A stretch of DNA of 64,000 nt from Pseudomonas sp. MYb118 (GTDB lineage Bacteria > Pseudomonadota > Gammaproteobacteria > Pseudomonadales > Pseudomonadaceae): NCBI RefSeq assembly GCF_040947875.1, contig NZ_JBFRXN010000004.1:744001-808000 (forward strand). The letters are read 5' to 3'. The number at the start of each line of letters is the position of its first letter. The stretch's first letter is position 1. Both the position numbers and the translations under genes were made by a program. This document shows positions 17,115 to 25,905 of this stretch, one piece after another. The notes below the pieces were generated by a model. It did not search any database and was not told where the DNA came from. It worked only from the letters and a program-made list of their open reading frames with translations.

Positions 17115-18692
17115 ATGGGTCATCCGTCCGATGAAGAGCGCATTGAACCTGCCGGTGCCGGCACGCTGTCGACTGCCCGATCGGCCGGGGCCCGGCTCAA
17201 GGTCCGGTCTGCGGTGACCCTGCTGGTCGCCGTGTGCCTGTCCATGATCGTCATGGTCATCTGGGAGATCTGGAGTTCGCGCCAGTACCACCTGCGCGAC
17301 AAGGAAGTGGCCATGTCCAACCTTGCGCAGACCTTGGCGTCGCAGGCGCAGGCGACGATCAAGCAGGCGGATACCTTGCTGTTCACCCTGGTGGAGCGTC
17401 TGGAATACGAACGCCTGGAGCCCGACCAGTTGACTCACCTGGAGCGCCTGCTCAGTGCCCAGCGCAGTGAGCTGCCGCAGTTGCACGGCCTGTTCGTGTA
17501 TGACGAATTCGGGCGCTGGGTGGCCAATTCCAACGGCGCCGTCATGCCGGATGCGAACAACGCCGATCGCGAATATTTCATCTTCCATCGCGACCACCCC
17601 GACCGTGGGCCGCACATCGGACCGTCGATCAAAAGCCGCTCCAGCGGTGAATGGATCATGACCGTGTCGCGCCGGATCAACCACGCCGACGGCAGTTTCG
17701 CCGGGGTCGCGCTGGCGACGATTTACCTGAATTATTTCCTCTCCCTGTACGACAGCATCGACATGGGCCGCAATGGCGTCATCAACCTGATCGCCGACGA
17801 TGCCAGCATTGTCGTGCGTCGGCCGTTCAACGCCGGGGAAGTCGGCAGCAGCATTGCCAATGGCCCGCTGTTCCAGGACCTGCTGCCCACCGGTGATTTC
17901 GGCACGGCCACGGTGCGATCCGTGGTCGATGGTGTGGAGCGGGTGGTCGGGTTTCGGCGGGTCGATGACTACCCACTGATCGTGTTCGCGGCGCTCGACA
18001 AGCACGAAGTCCTGAGCGCCTGGCGCGACGCGGCGCTCCACAGTGTCGGCATCGTCGCATTGCTGTTGGGTTTCGTCGGCGCGCTGGGTTTTCGCCTGAT
18101 CGGCCTCATGAGGCGGCAGAACCGCGTGCAGAATGATTTGCTGGAGGCCCAGGACAAGCTCCTGGAGGTCAACCGTGGCCTGAAGTCGCTGGCGATGGAG
18201 GACGCACTCACCGGGTTGTCCAACCGTCGGCAATTCGATTTGTTCATCCACACGGAAATGGACCGTGCTCGCCGCAGTCAGGCCAGCCTCGCGCTGTTGC
18301 TGATTGATATTGATCAGTTCAAGCGTTTCAACGAGCAATATGGCCATGTGGCGGGTGACGAATGCCTGCGCCGCATCAGTGCGGTCATCACGCAGAACCT
18401 CAGGCTCCCCACGGACCTGGCCGCCCGCTATGGCGGCGAAGAGTTTGCCGTGGTGTTGCCGGGCACCGACTATGTCGGCGCGTTTCTCCTGGGGGAAACC
18501 ATTCGGCGTGCGGTGCAGCAACTCGCTATCGGTCACGCTGACGGGGTCGAGGATGTGGTGACGGTCAGTCTCGGCGTCGCCGCCTTCGACCCGGCCTCCC
18601 AGACCCAGCCCGATGACCTGATGAGCGCGGCAGACAAGGCGCTGCACGTGGCCAAGGCCAGCGGTCGGAACATGAGCGTCATCGCCAACTAG
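17115..18692 (+). CDS. Membrane diguanylate cyclase with periplasmic sensor
   Basis: This 525-residue protein has a transmembrane helix at about 35-55 (LLVAVCLSMIVMVIW), a periplasmic sensor of about 250 residues of the dCache type (ANADREYFIFHRDHPDRGPHIG-like, then SGEWIMTVSRRIN), and a second helix near 315-335. A GGDEF domain closes the protein, with active site GGEEF near residue 437. GGEEF is compatible with activity, so it should make cyclic di-GMP from GTP in answer to an external ligand. The start follows AAGGGAGCGTC. It forms a single unit after the DUF3087 gene. Confidence 0.9.
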   Translation: MGHPSDEERIEPAGAGTLSTARSAGARLKVRSAVTLLVAVCLSMIVMVIWEIWSSRQYHLRDKEVAMSNLAQTLASQAQATIKQADTLLFTLVERLEYERLEPDQLTHLERLLSAQRSELPQLHGLFVYDEFGRWVANSNGAVMPDANNADREYFIFHRDHPDRGPHIGPSIKSRSSGEWIMTVSRRINHADGSFAGVALATIYLNYFLSLYDSIDMGRNGVINLIADDASIVVRRPFNAGEVGSSIANGPLFQDLLPTGDFGTATVRSVVDGVERVVGFRRVDDYPLIVFAALDKHEVLSAWRDAALHSVGIVALLLGFVGALGFRLIGLMRRQNRVQNDLLEAQDKLLEVNRGLKSLAMEDALTGLSNRRQFDLFIHTEMDRARRSQASLALLLIDIDQFKRFNEQYGHVAGDECLRRISAVITQNLRLPTDLAARYGGEEFAVVLPGTDYVGAFLLGETIRRAVQQLAIGHADGVEDVVTVSLGVAAFDPASQTQPDDLMSAADKALHVAKASGRNMSVIAN

Positions 18693-18695
18693 GCT

Positions 18696-19067
18696 TCAAC
18701 GGTTACCGGCTTTCCAGCGCTGGTACAGGCGAGCGTAGACCGCCAGGTTGATCGCCAGCACCACGGCACCCAAGCCAAGCTGCACGCTCGGGGTCAGCCC
18801 GGCGGGGTAGATCACCGGCCAGATGTAATGCTCGATGAAACCCCCGCCATAGCCGGTCTGCCCGGCCGCGTGGCGCATGCGGTTTTCCCAGTCGGTCAGC
18901 GGGCAGATCAAGTGGAACATTTCCACCGCCACTCCCCACGCCGCTGCCGGCAGGTGCAGCAGGGCCAGGCGCGGCCACTTGAGCACCAGCAACCCGCCCA
19001 ACAGCACAAACACGATGAACAGCAGGTGAAACAGCAGCAGCGCGTCGGCAGCGAGGCGAAACAGCAT
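18696..19067 (-). CDS. DUF2784 membrane protein
   Basis: This 123-residue protein has four hydrophobic segments, starting LLLFHLLFIVFVLLGGLLVL and including LPAAAWGVAVEMFHLICPLTDWENRMR, the conserved core of DUF2784 as I recall it. Function is unknown. It ends 3 bases after the diguanylate cyclase stop in convergent orientation and begins 5 bases after the next leftward gene, with which it may be co-transcribed. Confidence 0.78.
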   Translation of the reverse strand: MLFRLAADALLLFHLLFIVFVLLGGLLVLKWPRLALLHLPAAAWGVAVEMFHLICPLTDWENRMRHAAGQTGYGGGFIEHYIWPVIYPAGLTPSVQLGLGAVVLAINLAVYARLYQRWKAGNR

Positions 19068-19072
19068 GCCGA

Positions 19073-20017
19073 TTAACCGCCGGAGCCAGGCGCGCCGAAA
19101 TCGGCAAATTCAGCCCGATTGCGCCCCTGGTGCTTGGCCTTGTACAGCAGTTTGTCTACCTGTTCGACGAACGCCAGCGCCGTTTCCTGCAACGGCGCGG
19201 TGGTCGTGCCGACGCCCAGGCTCAGGCTGAGCACGGCCGACACGGCGGAAAATTCATGGGCGATCTGCTGCTGGCGGATCAGATGCAGGCACTTGTTCGC
19301 CACTCGCCTGGCCGATTCGGCATCGGTTTCCGGCAGCAGCCAGATGAACTCTTCGCCGCCGATCCGCGCGATGAAGTCCCGTGGCCGGTTGGCGGCCAGT
19401 GACAGGGTCTTGGCCACCTGGCGCAGGCATTCGTCGCCCTTGATGTGGCCGTAGTGGTCGTTGTACTGCTTGAAATAGTCGATATCCAGAATGATCAGTG
19501 ACAACGCCAGCCCGGTGCGCTGGGCGTGGGCCCACTCGCGTTCGAGCACGGTGTCGAACATGCGCCGGTTGGCGATGCCGGTCAGGCCGTCCTGAAAGGA
19601 GTATTCCTCGAGTTGCTTTTGCAGGCGCAGCAGGTGTTCTTCGGTTTTCTTGCGCTCGCTGATGTCGAACATGAAACCGACCAGCGCCTCCACTTCGCCG
19701 TCCTTGCGCACCACGTGCACGACATCGCGAATCCACACGTAATCGCCGGTGCTGGTCAACGCCCGGTAATCGGCTTCGTGGTCCACCCCGGCACGCGATT
19801 GCGAGACACAGAACTCGACCACGTAGTTGCGATCGTCGGGGTGCATGCGCTCGACCCAGTCATCGACCGACACCCAGCTGTCCTGCTGCCAGCCCAGCAG
19901 GCTTTCGATCTGCGGGCCAATGTAGCTGAAGGTCATGGTGTTCCAGTCGATACGCCACGGGATGGCCTTGGTCGATTCAAGCAGGGTACGGTAAACGTCA
20001 CTGTCGATTGCACTCAT
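19073..20017 (-). CDS. PAS-GGDEF diguanylate cyclase
   Basis: This is a 314-residue cytosolic protein. Residues 10-130 form a PAS_3-type sensor (FSYIGPQIESLLGWQQDSWV, then WVERMHPDDRNYVVEFC, with PAC segment VGFMFDISERKKTEEHL), followed by a short coiled linker and a GGDEF domain with active-site GGEEF near residue 220. ATG 20017 has a GGAG site 7 bases upstream, so I prefer it over longer readings. It is the second cyclic di-GMP synthase within 2.5 kb, which suggests signalling input from both periplasm and cytosol. Confidence 0.9.
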   Translation of the reverse strand: MSAIDSDVYRTLLESTKAIPWRIDWNTMTFSYIGPQIESLLGWQQDSWVSVDDWVERMHPDDRNYVVEFCVSQSRAGVDHEADYRALTSTGDYVWIRDVVHVVRKDGEVEALVGFMFDISERKKTEEHLLRLQKQLEEYSFQDGLTGIANRRMFDTVLEREWAHAQRTGLALSLIILDIDYFKQYNDHYGHIKGDECLRQVAKTLSLAANRPRDFIARIGGEEFIWLLPETDAESARRVANKCLHLIRQQQIAHEFSAVSAVLSLSLGVGTTTAPLQETALAFVEQVDKLLYKAKHQGRNRAEFADFGAPGSGG

Positions 20018-20170
20018 GGCGGGCTCCATGGAAAAGGGCGGTGCCATGTTGCCATTACGCGGGTGAATCCAGCCAGTACCCGATGAGTGGCAAATATGCG
20101 CAAGATTGTTCAAGCCATCGGCGCGGGTTGCTGGCACAGTCTGGAGTCTTTCCCCCGGTTGCAGAGCGTT

Positions 20171-20869
20171 ATGTCCAATTCACACCTGCCACGCAGCGCC
20201 TTCTTGCGTGGCGCCGTGGCGATCATGCCGTTGTCCCTGGCCACCGCGCCCTGGGGGCTGCTGGCCGGCTCCATGGCCATCGAAGCCAATCTCACCCCCC
20301 TGCAAGGCCAGGGCCTGTCGAGCATCGTGTTCGCCGGGGCGGCGCAACTGGTCGCCATTGGCATGCTCAAGGGCGGGGCCGGGGTGTTTTCCATCCTGCT
20401 GACCACGTTGCTGCTGACTTCGCAGCATCTGTTGTACGGCATGAGCATGCGCTCGGTGATCTCACCGTTGCCGGGGCGCTGGCGCGTGGGCCTGGGCTTT
20501 CTGCTCACCGACGAGTTGTTCGCCCTGACCAGCCAGCACGACAAACAGCAGTTCGACCGCTGGTACGCCTTGGGCGTGGGCCTGACGTTCTACATCGCCT
20601 GGAACCTCTTCACCCTCGCCGGCATCGTGCTGGGCAGCAGCATTCCGGGGCTGGAGCACCTGGGGCTGGATTTCTCCATCGCCGCCACTTTCATTGCGCT
20701 GATCACGCCGGTGGTACGCAACGTGCCGACGGTGGTCTGCGTGGCGGTGTCGCTGTTCTGCTCGGTGCTGTTCAGTTATTGGCAGTGGGGTTCGGCGCTG
20801 GTGCTGTCGGGCCTGGCCGGCATGACTGCGGGTTTTGTCTGCAATAAATTCCAGGGGGCACGCGCATGA
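20171..20869 (+). CDS. azlC: AzlC-family amino acid exporter, large subunit
   Basis: The product is 232 residues with about seven membrane segments. Family marks are MPLSLATAPWGLLAGSMAIE near residue 18 and SSIVFAGAAQLVAIGML near 50, then LLYGMSMRS. AzlC with AzlD (YgaZH in E. coli) exports branched-chain amino acids or their analogues. ATG 20171 gives the normal length; the longer reading adds a non-conserved Cys/Trp-rich stretch. Its stop overlaps the azlD start (ATGATG). Confidence 0.88.
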   Translation: MSNSHLPRSAFLRGAVAIMPLSLATAPWGLLAGSMAIEANLTPLQGQGLSSIVFAGAAQLVAIGMLKGGAGVFSILLTTLLLTSQHLLYGMSMRSVISPLPGRWRVGLGFLLTDELFALTSQHDKQQFDRWYALGVGLTFYIAWNLFTLAGIVLGSSIPGLEHLGLDFSIAATFIALITPVVRNVPTVVCVAVSLFCSVLFSYWQWGSALVLSGLAGMTAGFVCNKFQGARA

Positions 20870-21180
20870 TGGTCTGGGCAGTGATTTTCGGCATGGGCAT
20901 CCTGGTATTCCTCAACCGCTACGTGTTCCTCGAACCGCGCCTGCCGTTGCGCCTGAGCAGCAATGCCCGGCAGTTTCTCGGCTTCGCCGTGCCCGGCATG
21001 CTCACGGCCATCTGCGGGCCGATCGTGTTCATGCCCGACAAGCAGCTGAACCTGCAATGGGACAACCCCTACCTGCTCAGCTCGCTGGTGGCTGTGGGGC
21101 TGGTGCTTTACACGCGCAACACCTTGCTGAGCATGCTGTTGAGCATGGGCTTTTTCTTTTTGCTGCGTTGGTTGCTGTAA
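20866..21180 (+). CDS. azlD: AzlD-family small subunit
   Basis: This 104-residue protein has three or four membrane helices (MVWAVIFGMGILVFLNRYVF; FLGFAVPGMLTAICGPIVF; LLSSLVAVGLVLYTRNTLLSMLLSMG), typical of AzlD/YgaH. It is the obligate partner of AzlC, with which it overlaps by four bases, so both are made in a coupled way. Confidence 0.88.
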   Translation: MMVWAVIFGMGILVFLNRYVFLEPRLPLRLSSNARQFLGFAVPGMLTAICGPIVFMPDKQLNLQWDNPYLLSSLVAVGLVLYTRNTLLSMLLSMGFFFLLRWLL

Positions 21181-21245
21181 ATCAGGGAAAGCGAATCTGT
21201 TCTACGCTTAAAGTTGATGACCGATCACTTGGGAGGGAGGTGAAC

Positions 21246-21401
21246 ATGGCGACTGAACGCAAGGATTCGACGCTGGATGAAGAGGTTGACGAGCCTTCCG
21301 AGGAAGAGCTTGAGCGTGAGCGGCACCAGATTCAGGACTGGAAAAAAGATCGCGGTCGAGAGCTCTCTGATCTCGATGAAGAGCGGCCGTTGAAGCCTTG
21401 A
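21246..21401 (+). CDS. Small acidic hydrophilic protein
   Basis: This 51-residue product (MATERKDSTLDEEVDEPSEE, then ELERERHQIQDWKKDRGR) is highly charged and probably helical or disordered. It has a strong ribosome site (GGGAGGAGGTGAAC-type) directly upstream. I see no domain. It follows azlD by 66 bases and may be expressed on its own. Similar short charged proteins are common in Pseudomonas without known function. Confidence 0.6.
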   Translation: MATERKDSTLDEEVDEPSEEELERERHQIQDWKKDRGRELSDLDEERPLKP

Positions 21402-21424
21402 TGGGCTGAATCTACCTGCACATG

Positions 21425-21526
21425 CCCTCCTGTGGGAGCGAGCCTGCTCGCGATGGCGTAGCAACATTCAACATCAATGTTGACTGACACTCAGCCATCG
21501 CGAGCAGGCTCGCTCCCACAAGGGGT
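21425..21526. repeat. Inverted REP pair
   Basis: Forward REP (gtgggagcgagcctgctcgcgatgg) at 21431-21457 and reverse REP at 21494-21522. The spacer itself contains the dyad aacattcaac-atc-aatgttg. Confidence 0.9.
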
Positions 21527-21562
21527 AATGCCAACAGGGGTCAATGCCCAGAGGCGGTAACG

Positions 21563-21835
21563 TCAAACGTCGTCCAGTTGCACCACATCCGGATGCGCCG
21601 CGCGATAGCCCAGCATCCTGTCGATCCAGGCATTCAACTCGTTAACCCTTACCCGGTGCCCGCCCGGGTAGCGTTTGAGCGTTAAACGCAGGGTTTTGTC
21701 GATCTCTGCAACTGCATGCAGGTTTCGGGTCTTTATGTATTGTTCGATAAAACAGTCAAGTCGATAGAGTTCGGTCTGGGAACGATAAACGCACTCCAGA
21801 CCGACGACTTGATCCATTGAAAAATCGTCGCTCAT
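21563..21835 (-). CDS. Protein of unknown function
   Basis: This 90-residue protein contains QTELYRLDCFIEQYIKTRNL and ELNAWIDRMLGYRAAHPDVV. It looks soluble and mostly helical, without signal peptide. Codon use is less GC-biased than its neighbours. No family recognised. It is followed leftward by REPs and preceded by about 290 AT-richer bases in which I see no further gene. Confidence 0.55.
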   Translation of the reverse strand: MSDDFSMDQVVGLECVYRSQTELYRLDCFIEQYIKTRNLHAVAEIDKTLRLTLKRYPGGHRVRVNELNAWIDRMLGYRAAHPDVVQLDDV

Positions 21836-22127
21836 TCAATTCTCTGCAAGGCTTGATGTAGAAGGGATTTCCTTATTTTTTGACTCTGCGGTCATCTGGC
21901 GACTGCCAGTGGAAATGGTCGCGCATGTTAGTTGTAGTTGTCGGTAATGTATCTACGATGTCTGGATTGTCTGACAGGCGGTTAAACGTTTGCGGGGGTA
22001 TTTCTGCAAGAGTGTTTCTTTAATGAAACACTCTTTTCGAAGTTGAGAAAGTTGATCTTTGCAGGCGACTGTTAAATCTGACTGTCTGAGCGGCGATATT
22101 GACAAGTTGCCCACTCGACACGCCGTC

Positions 22128-22841
22128 TTAAATGACATGCGCCCGCTGCAACTCGGTCAGTGACCGGGCCTTGAGTTGTGCCAGCAACGGGTCGCGGCGG
22201 TCACGGGGATGGGCCAGTTGCACACCCAGCTCCTGGCGAATGCTGCTGGGGCGGTTGTCCATGACCAGCACCCGATCGCTCAGGTACAGCGCTTCATCGA
22301 CATCATGGGTCACCAGCAGCAGGGCGATGGCGTGGTGCTCGGCCAGTTGCAGCAACAGGTCCTGCAACTTCATGCGGGTGAAGGCATCCACCGCGCTGAA
22401 GGGTTCGTCGAGCAGCAGCACGTCGGGCCGCGAGTACAAGCCACGGGCGATGGCCACCCGTTGCGCCATGCCACCCGACAGCGCCTTGGGCAAGGCGTCG
22501 GCAAAACCGCTCAAGCCCACCTCGTCGATCAATTGGTGGACCCAGGCCTTGTCGTAGTGGCCATCGGCACTGAAGCCGATGTTCTGCTCCACGGTCAGCC
22601 ATGGCATCAGCCGCGGTTCCTGGAACACGAAGGCAACTTCGCCGGCGTTGCTGCGCAGTTCACCGTGGAAGTCCTTTTCCAGCCCGGCGATGATGCGTAG
22701 CAGGGTACTTTTGCCGCAGCCGCTGGGGCCCAGCAGGCTCACGGTCTCGCGGGGTTGCAGTTGCAAGTGGATGTTTTGCAGCACGGTGGTGGTGGCGAAG
22801 GTCTTGCGTTCGACGCGTATGTCCAGCAGGTGTTCGGTCAT
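22128..22841 (-). CDS. ssuB: Sulfonate/nitrate-type ABC transporter ATP-binding protein
   Basis: This 237-residue ATPase has Walker A GPSGCGKSTLLRIIAGLE, a Q-loop in FVFQEPRLMPWLTVEQNI, signature LSGGMAQRVAIARGL, Walker B VLLLDEPFSAVDAFTR and switch His VTHDVDEAL. The RLMPWLTV and FSAVDAFTR stretches are typical of the SsuB/TauB group. It is the last gene of a three-gene leftward operon, 3 bases after the permease gene. Symbol by family; the real substrate may be another sulfonate or related compound. Confidence 0.82.
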   Translation of the reverse strand: MTEHLLDIRVERKTFATTTVLQNIHLQLQPRETVSLLGPSGCGKSTLLRIIAGLEKDFHGELRSNAGEVAFVFQEPRLMPWLTVEQNIGFSADGHYDKAWVHQLIDEVGLSGFADALPKALSGGMAQRVAIARGLYSRPDVLLLDEPFSAVDAFTRMKLQDLLLQLAEHHAIALLLVTHDVDEALYLSDRVLVMDNRPSSIRQELGVQLAHPRDRRDPLLAQLKARSLTELQRAHVI

Positions 22842-22844
22842 GGT

Positions 22845-23681
22845 TCAGTCCTCTGCCCGGTGGCCGTTGAAGGTGTCGCGCCAGGTCAGCAGGCGTTGCT
22901 CGAGGGCGGCCAGCAGGCCGTCGCTGAGTTTGCCCAGCAGCGCCAGCACGATGATCGCCGCGAGCACGATGTCCGGGCGCGAGGTTTCGCGACCGTCGCT
23001 GAGCAGGTAGCCCAGGCCACGGGTGGCGGCGATCAGTTCGGCCGCCACCAGGAACATCCACGCCAGGCTCAGGCCACTGCGCAAGCCGGTGAACAGGCCG
23101 GGCAGGGCGGCGGGCAAGAGGATGCGGCGGACCAGGCGCAGGTGGCTGAAACCGTACATCTGCCCGACTTCCACCAGCTTGCGGTCGATGTTGCGGATCG
23201 CCGCGACACCATTGAGGTACACCGGGAAGAAGGCACCGATGGCGATCAGGACGATCTTCGAGGTCTCGTCGATGCCCAGCCACAACAGCAGCAGCGGCAC
23301 CCAGGCCAGGCTCGGGATCGAGCGCAGGCCGGCGAAGGTCGGTTCCAGCCAGGCTTCGGCCTCGCGGCTCAGGCCCACCCAGGCGGCGAACACCAGGGCC
23401 AGGCTGGCGCCGATGGCAAAGCCCAGCAGCACGCGCGCCAGGCTGGCGCTGATGTGCTTCCACAGCGGGCCTTCAGCCAGATCGCCCAGGGTCAGGGCGA
23501 TTTCACTGGGGGCCGGCATCTGGTAGGACGGCAGCCAGCCGATGCGGACGATGAATTCCAGCACCAGCAGGATCAGCACCGGCAGGGCCAGGCCCTTGAG
23601 GCGCAGGCGCCAGGCGTTGCTCAAGGCCAGCGTGGTGCCGCGAGGGGTGGGCAGTTCCAGGGTTTTACTTTTACTGGTCAT
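22845..23681 (-). CDS. ssuC: Sulfonate-type ABC transporter permease
   Basis: This is a 278-residue inner-membrane permease with six helices. The ATPase-contact loop is EVGQMYGFSHLRLVRRILLPAALPGLFTGLRSG, and LAWVPLLLLWLGIDETSKI is shared with SsuC. Together with the neighbouring ATPase and binding protein it forms a complete importer. No ssuD monooxygenase or ssuE reductase gene is linked, unlike in the classical ssu operon. Confidence 0.85.
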   Translation of the reverse strand: MTSKSKTLELPTPRGTTLALSNAWRLRLKGLALPVLILLVLEFIVRIGWLPSYQMPAPSEIALTLGDLAEGPLWKHISASLARVLLGFAIGASLALVFAAWVGLSREAEAWLEPTFAGLRSIPSLAWVPLLLLWLGIDETSKIVLIAIGAFFPVYLNGVAAIRNIDRKLVEVGQMYGFSHLRLVRRILLPAALPGLFTGLRSGLSLAWMFLVAAELIAATRGLGYLLSDGRETSRPDIVLAAIIVLALLGKLSDGLLAALEQRLLTWRDTFNGHRAED

Positions 23682-23738
23682 TGGCTTCTCCGGTGACGAC
23701 GAATCCGCGCCGGGCGCGGATTCGGTCTTGGGCGATAT

Positions 23739-24725
23739 TTACTGGCGAGCCACGGTCTGCCTGGAACCGGTGTCGATCAACTGGTCGATGACCTGATCGA
23801 CATTCACCCCACGGCGCACCAGCTCTTCGGACACCAGGATCGGCGCGGCGGCCTTGGAGGCGAGCACGTCCTTGGCGGTCAGGTGCGGGTTGGCGAGGTC
23901 GGTACGCGACAGTTGCAGCTTGGCCACGTCCAGCGGCAGGCCGGATTCGCTGGCGAGCAGTTTGGCCAGCTCATCCGGGTTTTTCACCGACCACTCACGG
24001 GCCTGTTCGTAGGCCTTGAGCACCGTTTCGATGGCCTGCGGGTGCTCTTTTGCATAACGCTCGGTCACGCTGACCACGCCGTAGCTGTTGAAATCGGTGT
24101 TGCGGTACAGCAGGCGCGAACCGGCTTGCACTTCGCTGGCGGCCATGTGCGGGTCGAGGCCGGCCCAGGCGTCCACATCACCTTTTTCCAGGGCGGTGCG
24201 GCCGTCCGGGTGCTGCAGGTGCACCAGTTCCACGTCGTCTTTTTTCAGGCCGGCCTGTTGCAGGGCGCGTAGGGTGAACAGGTACGGGTCGGTGCCCTTG
24301 GTGGCGGCGATTTTCTTGCCCTTGAGGTCGGCGACGGTCTGGTAGGGCGAGTCCTTGCGCACCACCAGGGCGGTCCATTCGGCGCGGCTGTAGACGTACA
24401 CCGATTTGATCGGGCTGCCATTGGCGCGGCTGAGCACGGCGGCCAGGCTGGCCGAGGAAGCGAAGTCGACGCCGCCGCTGTTGAGGTATTCCAGCGAGCG
24501 GTTGCTGCCCTGGCTCAACACCCAGGTGACCTTGCTCTGGGGCAGGGCCTTTTCCAGGTAGCCCAGATGCTTGAGCGCCAGGCTCACCGGCGAATAATAG
24601 GCGTAGTCCAGGCGCACTTCCGCGGGTGGCGTTTCGGCGGCCTGCGCTACGGGTTGCAGGCTGAATAGCAGGGCACAGGCGCTCAGTAGCGACCTGACGA
24701 GGGGGAAACGGAAGGTGGAATGCAT
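23739..24725 (-). CDS. ssuA: Aliphatic-sulfonate-type periplasmic binding protein
   Basis: The product has 328 residues with a signal peptide (MHSTFRFPLVRSLLSACALL, cleavage probably after AQAA). The mature part has the type II binding fold of the SsuA family: LDYAYYSPVSLALKHLGYLE, then GSNRSLEYLNSGGVDFASS, LVVRKDSPYQTVADLKGKKIA and DAWAGLDPHMAASEV. ATG 24725 follows AGGAG at 8 bases; longer readings are not exported. First gene of the operon, divergent from the deacetylase gene. Confidence 0.85.
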   Translation of the reverse strand: MHSTFRFPLVRSLLSACALLFSLQPVAQAAETPPAEVRLDYAYYSPVSLALKHLGYLEKALPQSKVTWVLSQGSNRSLEYLNSGGVDFASSASLAAVLSRANGSPIKSVYVYSRAEWTALVVRKDSPYQTVADLKGKKIAATKGTDPYLFTLRALQQAGLKKDDVELVHLQHPDGRTALEKGDVDAWAGLDPHMAASEVQAGSRLLYRNTDFNSYGVVSVTERYAKEHPQAIETVLKAYEQAREWSVKNPDELAKLLASESGLPLDVAKLQLSRTDLANPHLTAKDVLASKAAAPILVSEELVRRGVNVDQVIDQLIDTGSRQTVARQ

Positions 24726-25003
24726 CGCGATGGCTCCTGGCTTTATATTTCTGAAAGTTTGTTTTGTGTGAAATTTCCTGTCTGAATGGAATATTGCAGG
24801 CGCTGTGCCATGTCGGCGCAACCCACGCTGGCAGGGCGTTGGCGGCCATTTTCCGGGGGAAGTGATGTTGCCGGGCGAACACCGTGTCGAGCTGCTGTTG
24901 CTGGGGCAACAGTTGCGGCGGGCAGCAGCGGAACCAAAGCCCGTGTACCCTGATCCAACCGCGCGCCGTCCACCCGTGCGGTCCCAAGGTCTGGAAGCCA
25001 TCA

Positions 25004-25903
25004 ATGAAACCGCTGTCGAAAATTCTCTGCCTATTCGCCATTGCCGTCGGGCTGGCCGGGTGCATTGCCGCCCCCATCGAAATGACCCCGCAAACCGAAC
25101 AGCATCTGCGTGAACAGGCGCCGATCCGCTTTCTGCTGACCTTCGACGATGGCCCCAGTGCCTCGAGCTTCTGGAACCCGAGCATGACCGTGCTCGACAG
25201 CCTGGCCAGCAACCCGGTGCAGCCCAACCTCAAGGCGGTGTTTTTCGTGCAGACTGGCGCGCCACGGGCCGGCGACAGCGACATCGGCCGCGAGGTGATG
25301 CGCCGCGAACACGCCGAGGGGCAGATCCTCGGTTTCCACACCGCCACCCACTGGCACACCAATCACCGCTCCCTGAGCCCCGAGGAGCTGGAACAGTCAC
25401 TGAGCAAGGGCAGTGCCGACATTGCCGCGATCACCGGCGCGGCGCCGACCCTGGTGCGCCCGCCATTCTGGAACTACGACAAACGGGTATTCGCCGCCTA
25501 TCAGCGTCACGGCCTCAGTGTGTTGCTGACCGACCTGAGCGCCAATGACGGCAAGATCTGGGGCTTCAATGCCAGCCCGCGGCGGCGCGCGCATTTCCTG
25601 CGCTCGATGTCCGAAGTGCGCGAGCGCATCGCCCTGGGTGAGTTGCCGACCGTCGATGGAGTGATCCCGGTGGTGGTGACCTTCCACGACCTCAATCGCT
25701 ACAGCGCCCGGCACGCCCGCGAGTACCTGCAAATCCTCCTCGACAGCGCCCAGGCGACCGGCGTCAAGGTGGACGCCAAGCCGTTCTACGACGATCAGGC
25801 GCAGTTACAGCGGGCGGCCATGGCCCGCACCGTGCGGGACAGCTCACAGGCGGTGAAGTTGCCGGGGATCTGGAACTGGATCTGGGACAGCGACAGCCAT
25901 TGA
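25004..25903 (+). CDS. Polysaccharide deacetylase-family lipoprotein
   Basis: This 299-residue protein begins with a lipoprotein signal (LAIAVGLAGC-like, lipid Cys near residue 20). A NodB-like carbohydrate esterase 4 domain follows with FLLTFDDGPSAS (catalytic/metal Asp) and GFHTATHWHTNH (metal His), then VRPPFWNYDKR and VVVTFHDLNRYSARH. CE4 enzymes remove N-acetyl groups from polysaccharides or peptidoglycan. It is probably anchored in a membrane facing the periplasm. Substrate unknown; its 3' end is 2 bases from catR in convergent orientation. Confidence 0.85.
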   Translation: MKPLSKILCLFAIAVGLAGCIAAPIEMTPQTEQHLREQAPIRFLLTFDDGPSASSFWNPSMTVLDSLASNPVQPNLKAVFFVQTGAPRAGDSDIGREVMRREHAEGQILGFHTATHWHTNHRSLSPEELEQSLSKGSADIAAITGAAPTLVRPPFWNYDKRVFAAYQRHGLSVLLTDLSANDGKIWGFNASPRRRAHFLRSMSEVRERIALGELPTVDGVIPVVVTFHDLNRYSARHAREYLQILLDSAQATGVKVDAKPFYDDQAQLQRAAMARTVRDSSQAVKLPGIWNWIWDSDSH

Positions 25904-25905
25904 GG

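Noticed and set aside
16446..18647. Long leftward open frame of 733 codons opposite the DUF3087 and diguanylate cyclase genes
   Set aside because: It is the antisense shadow of two well-recognised genes; composition is His/Gln/Arg-rich as expected from a high-GC complement.
21953..22138. 61-codon leftward reading upstream of the 90-residue gene
   Set aside because: No ribosome site, overlaps the end of the ssuB-like gene, and composition is random.
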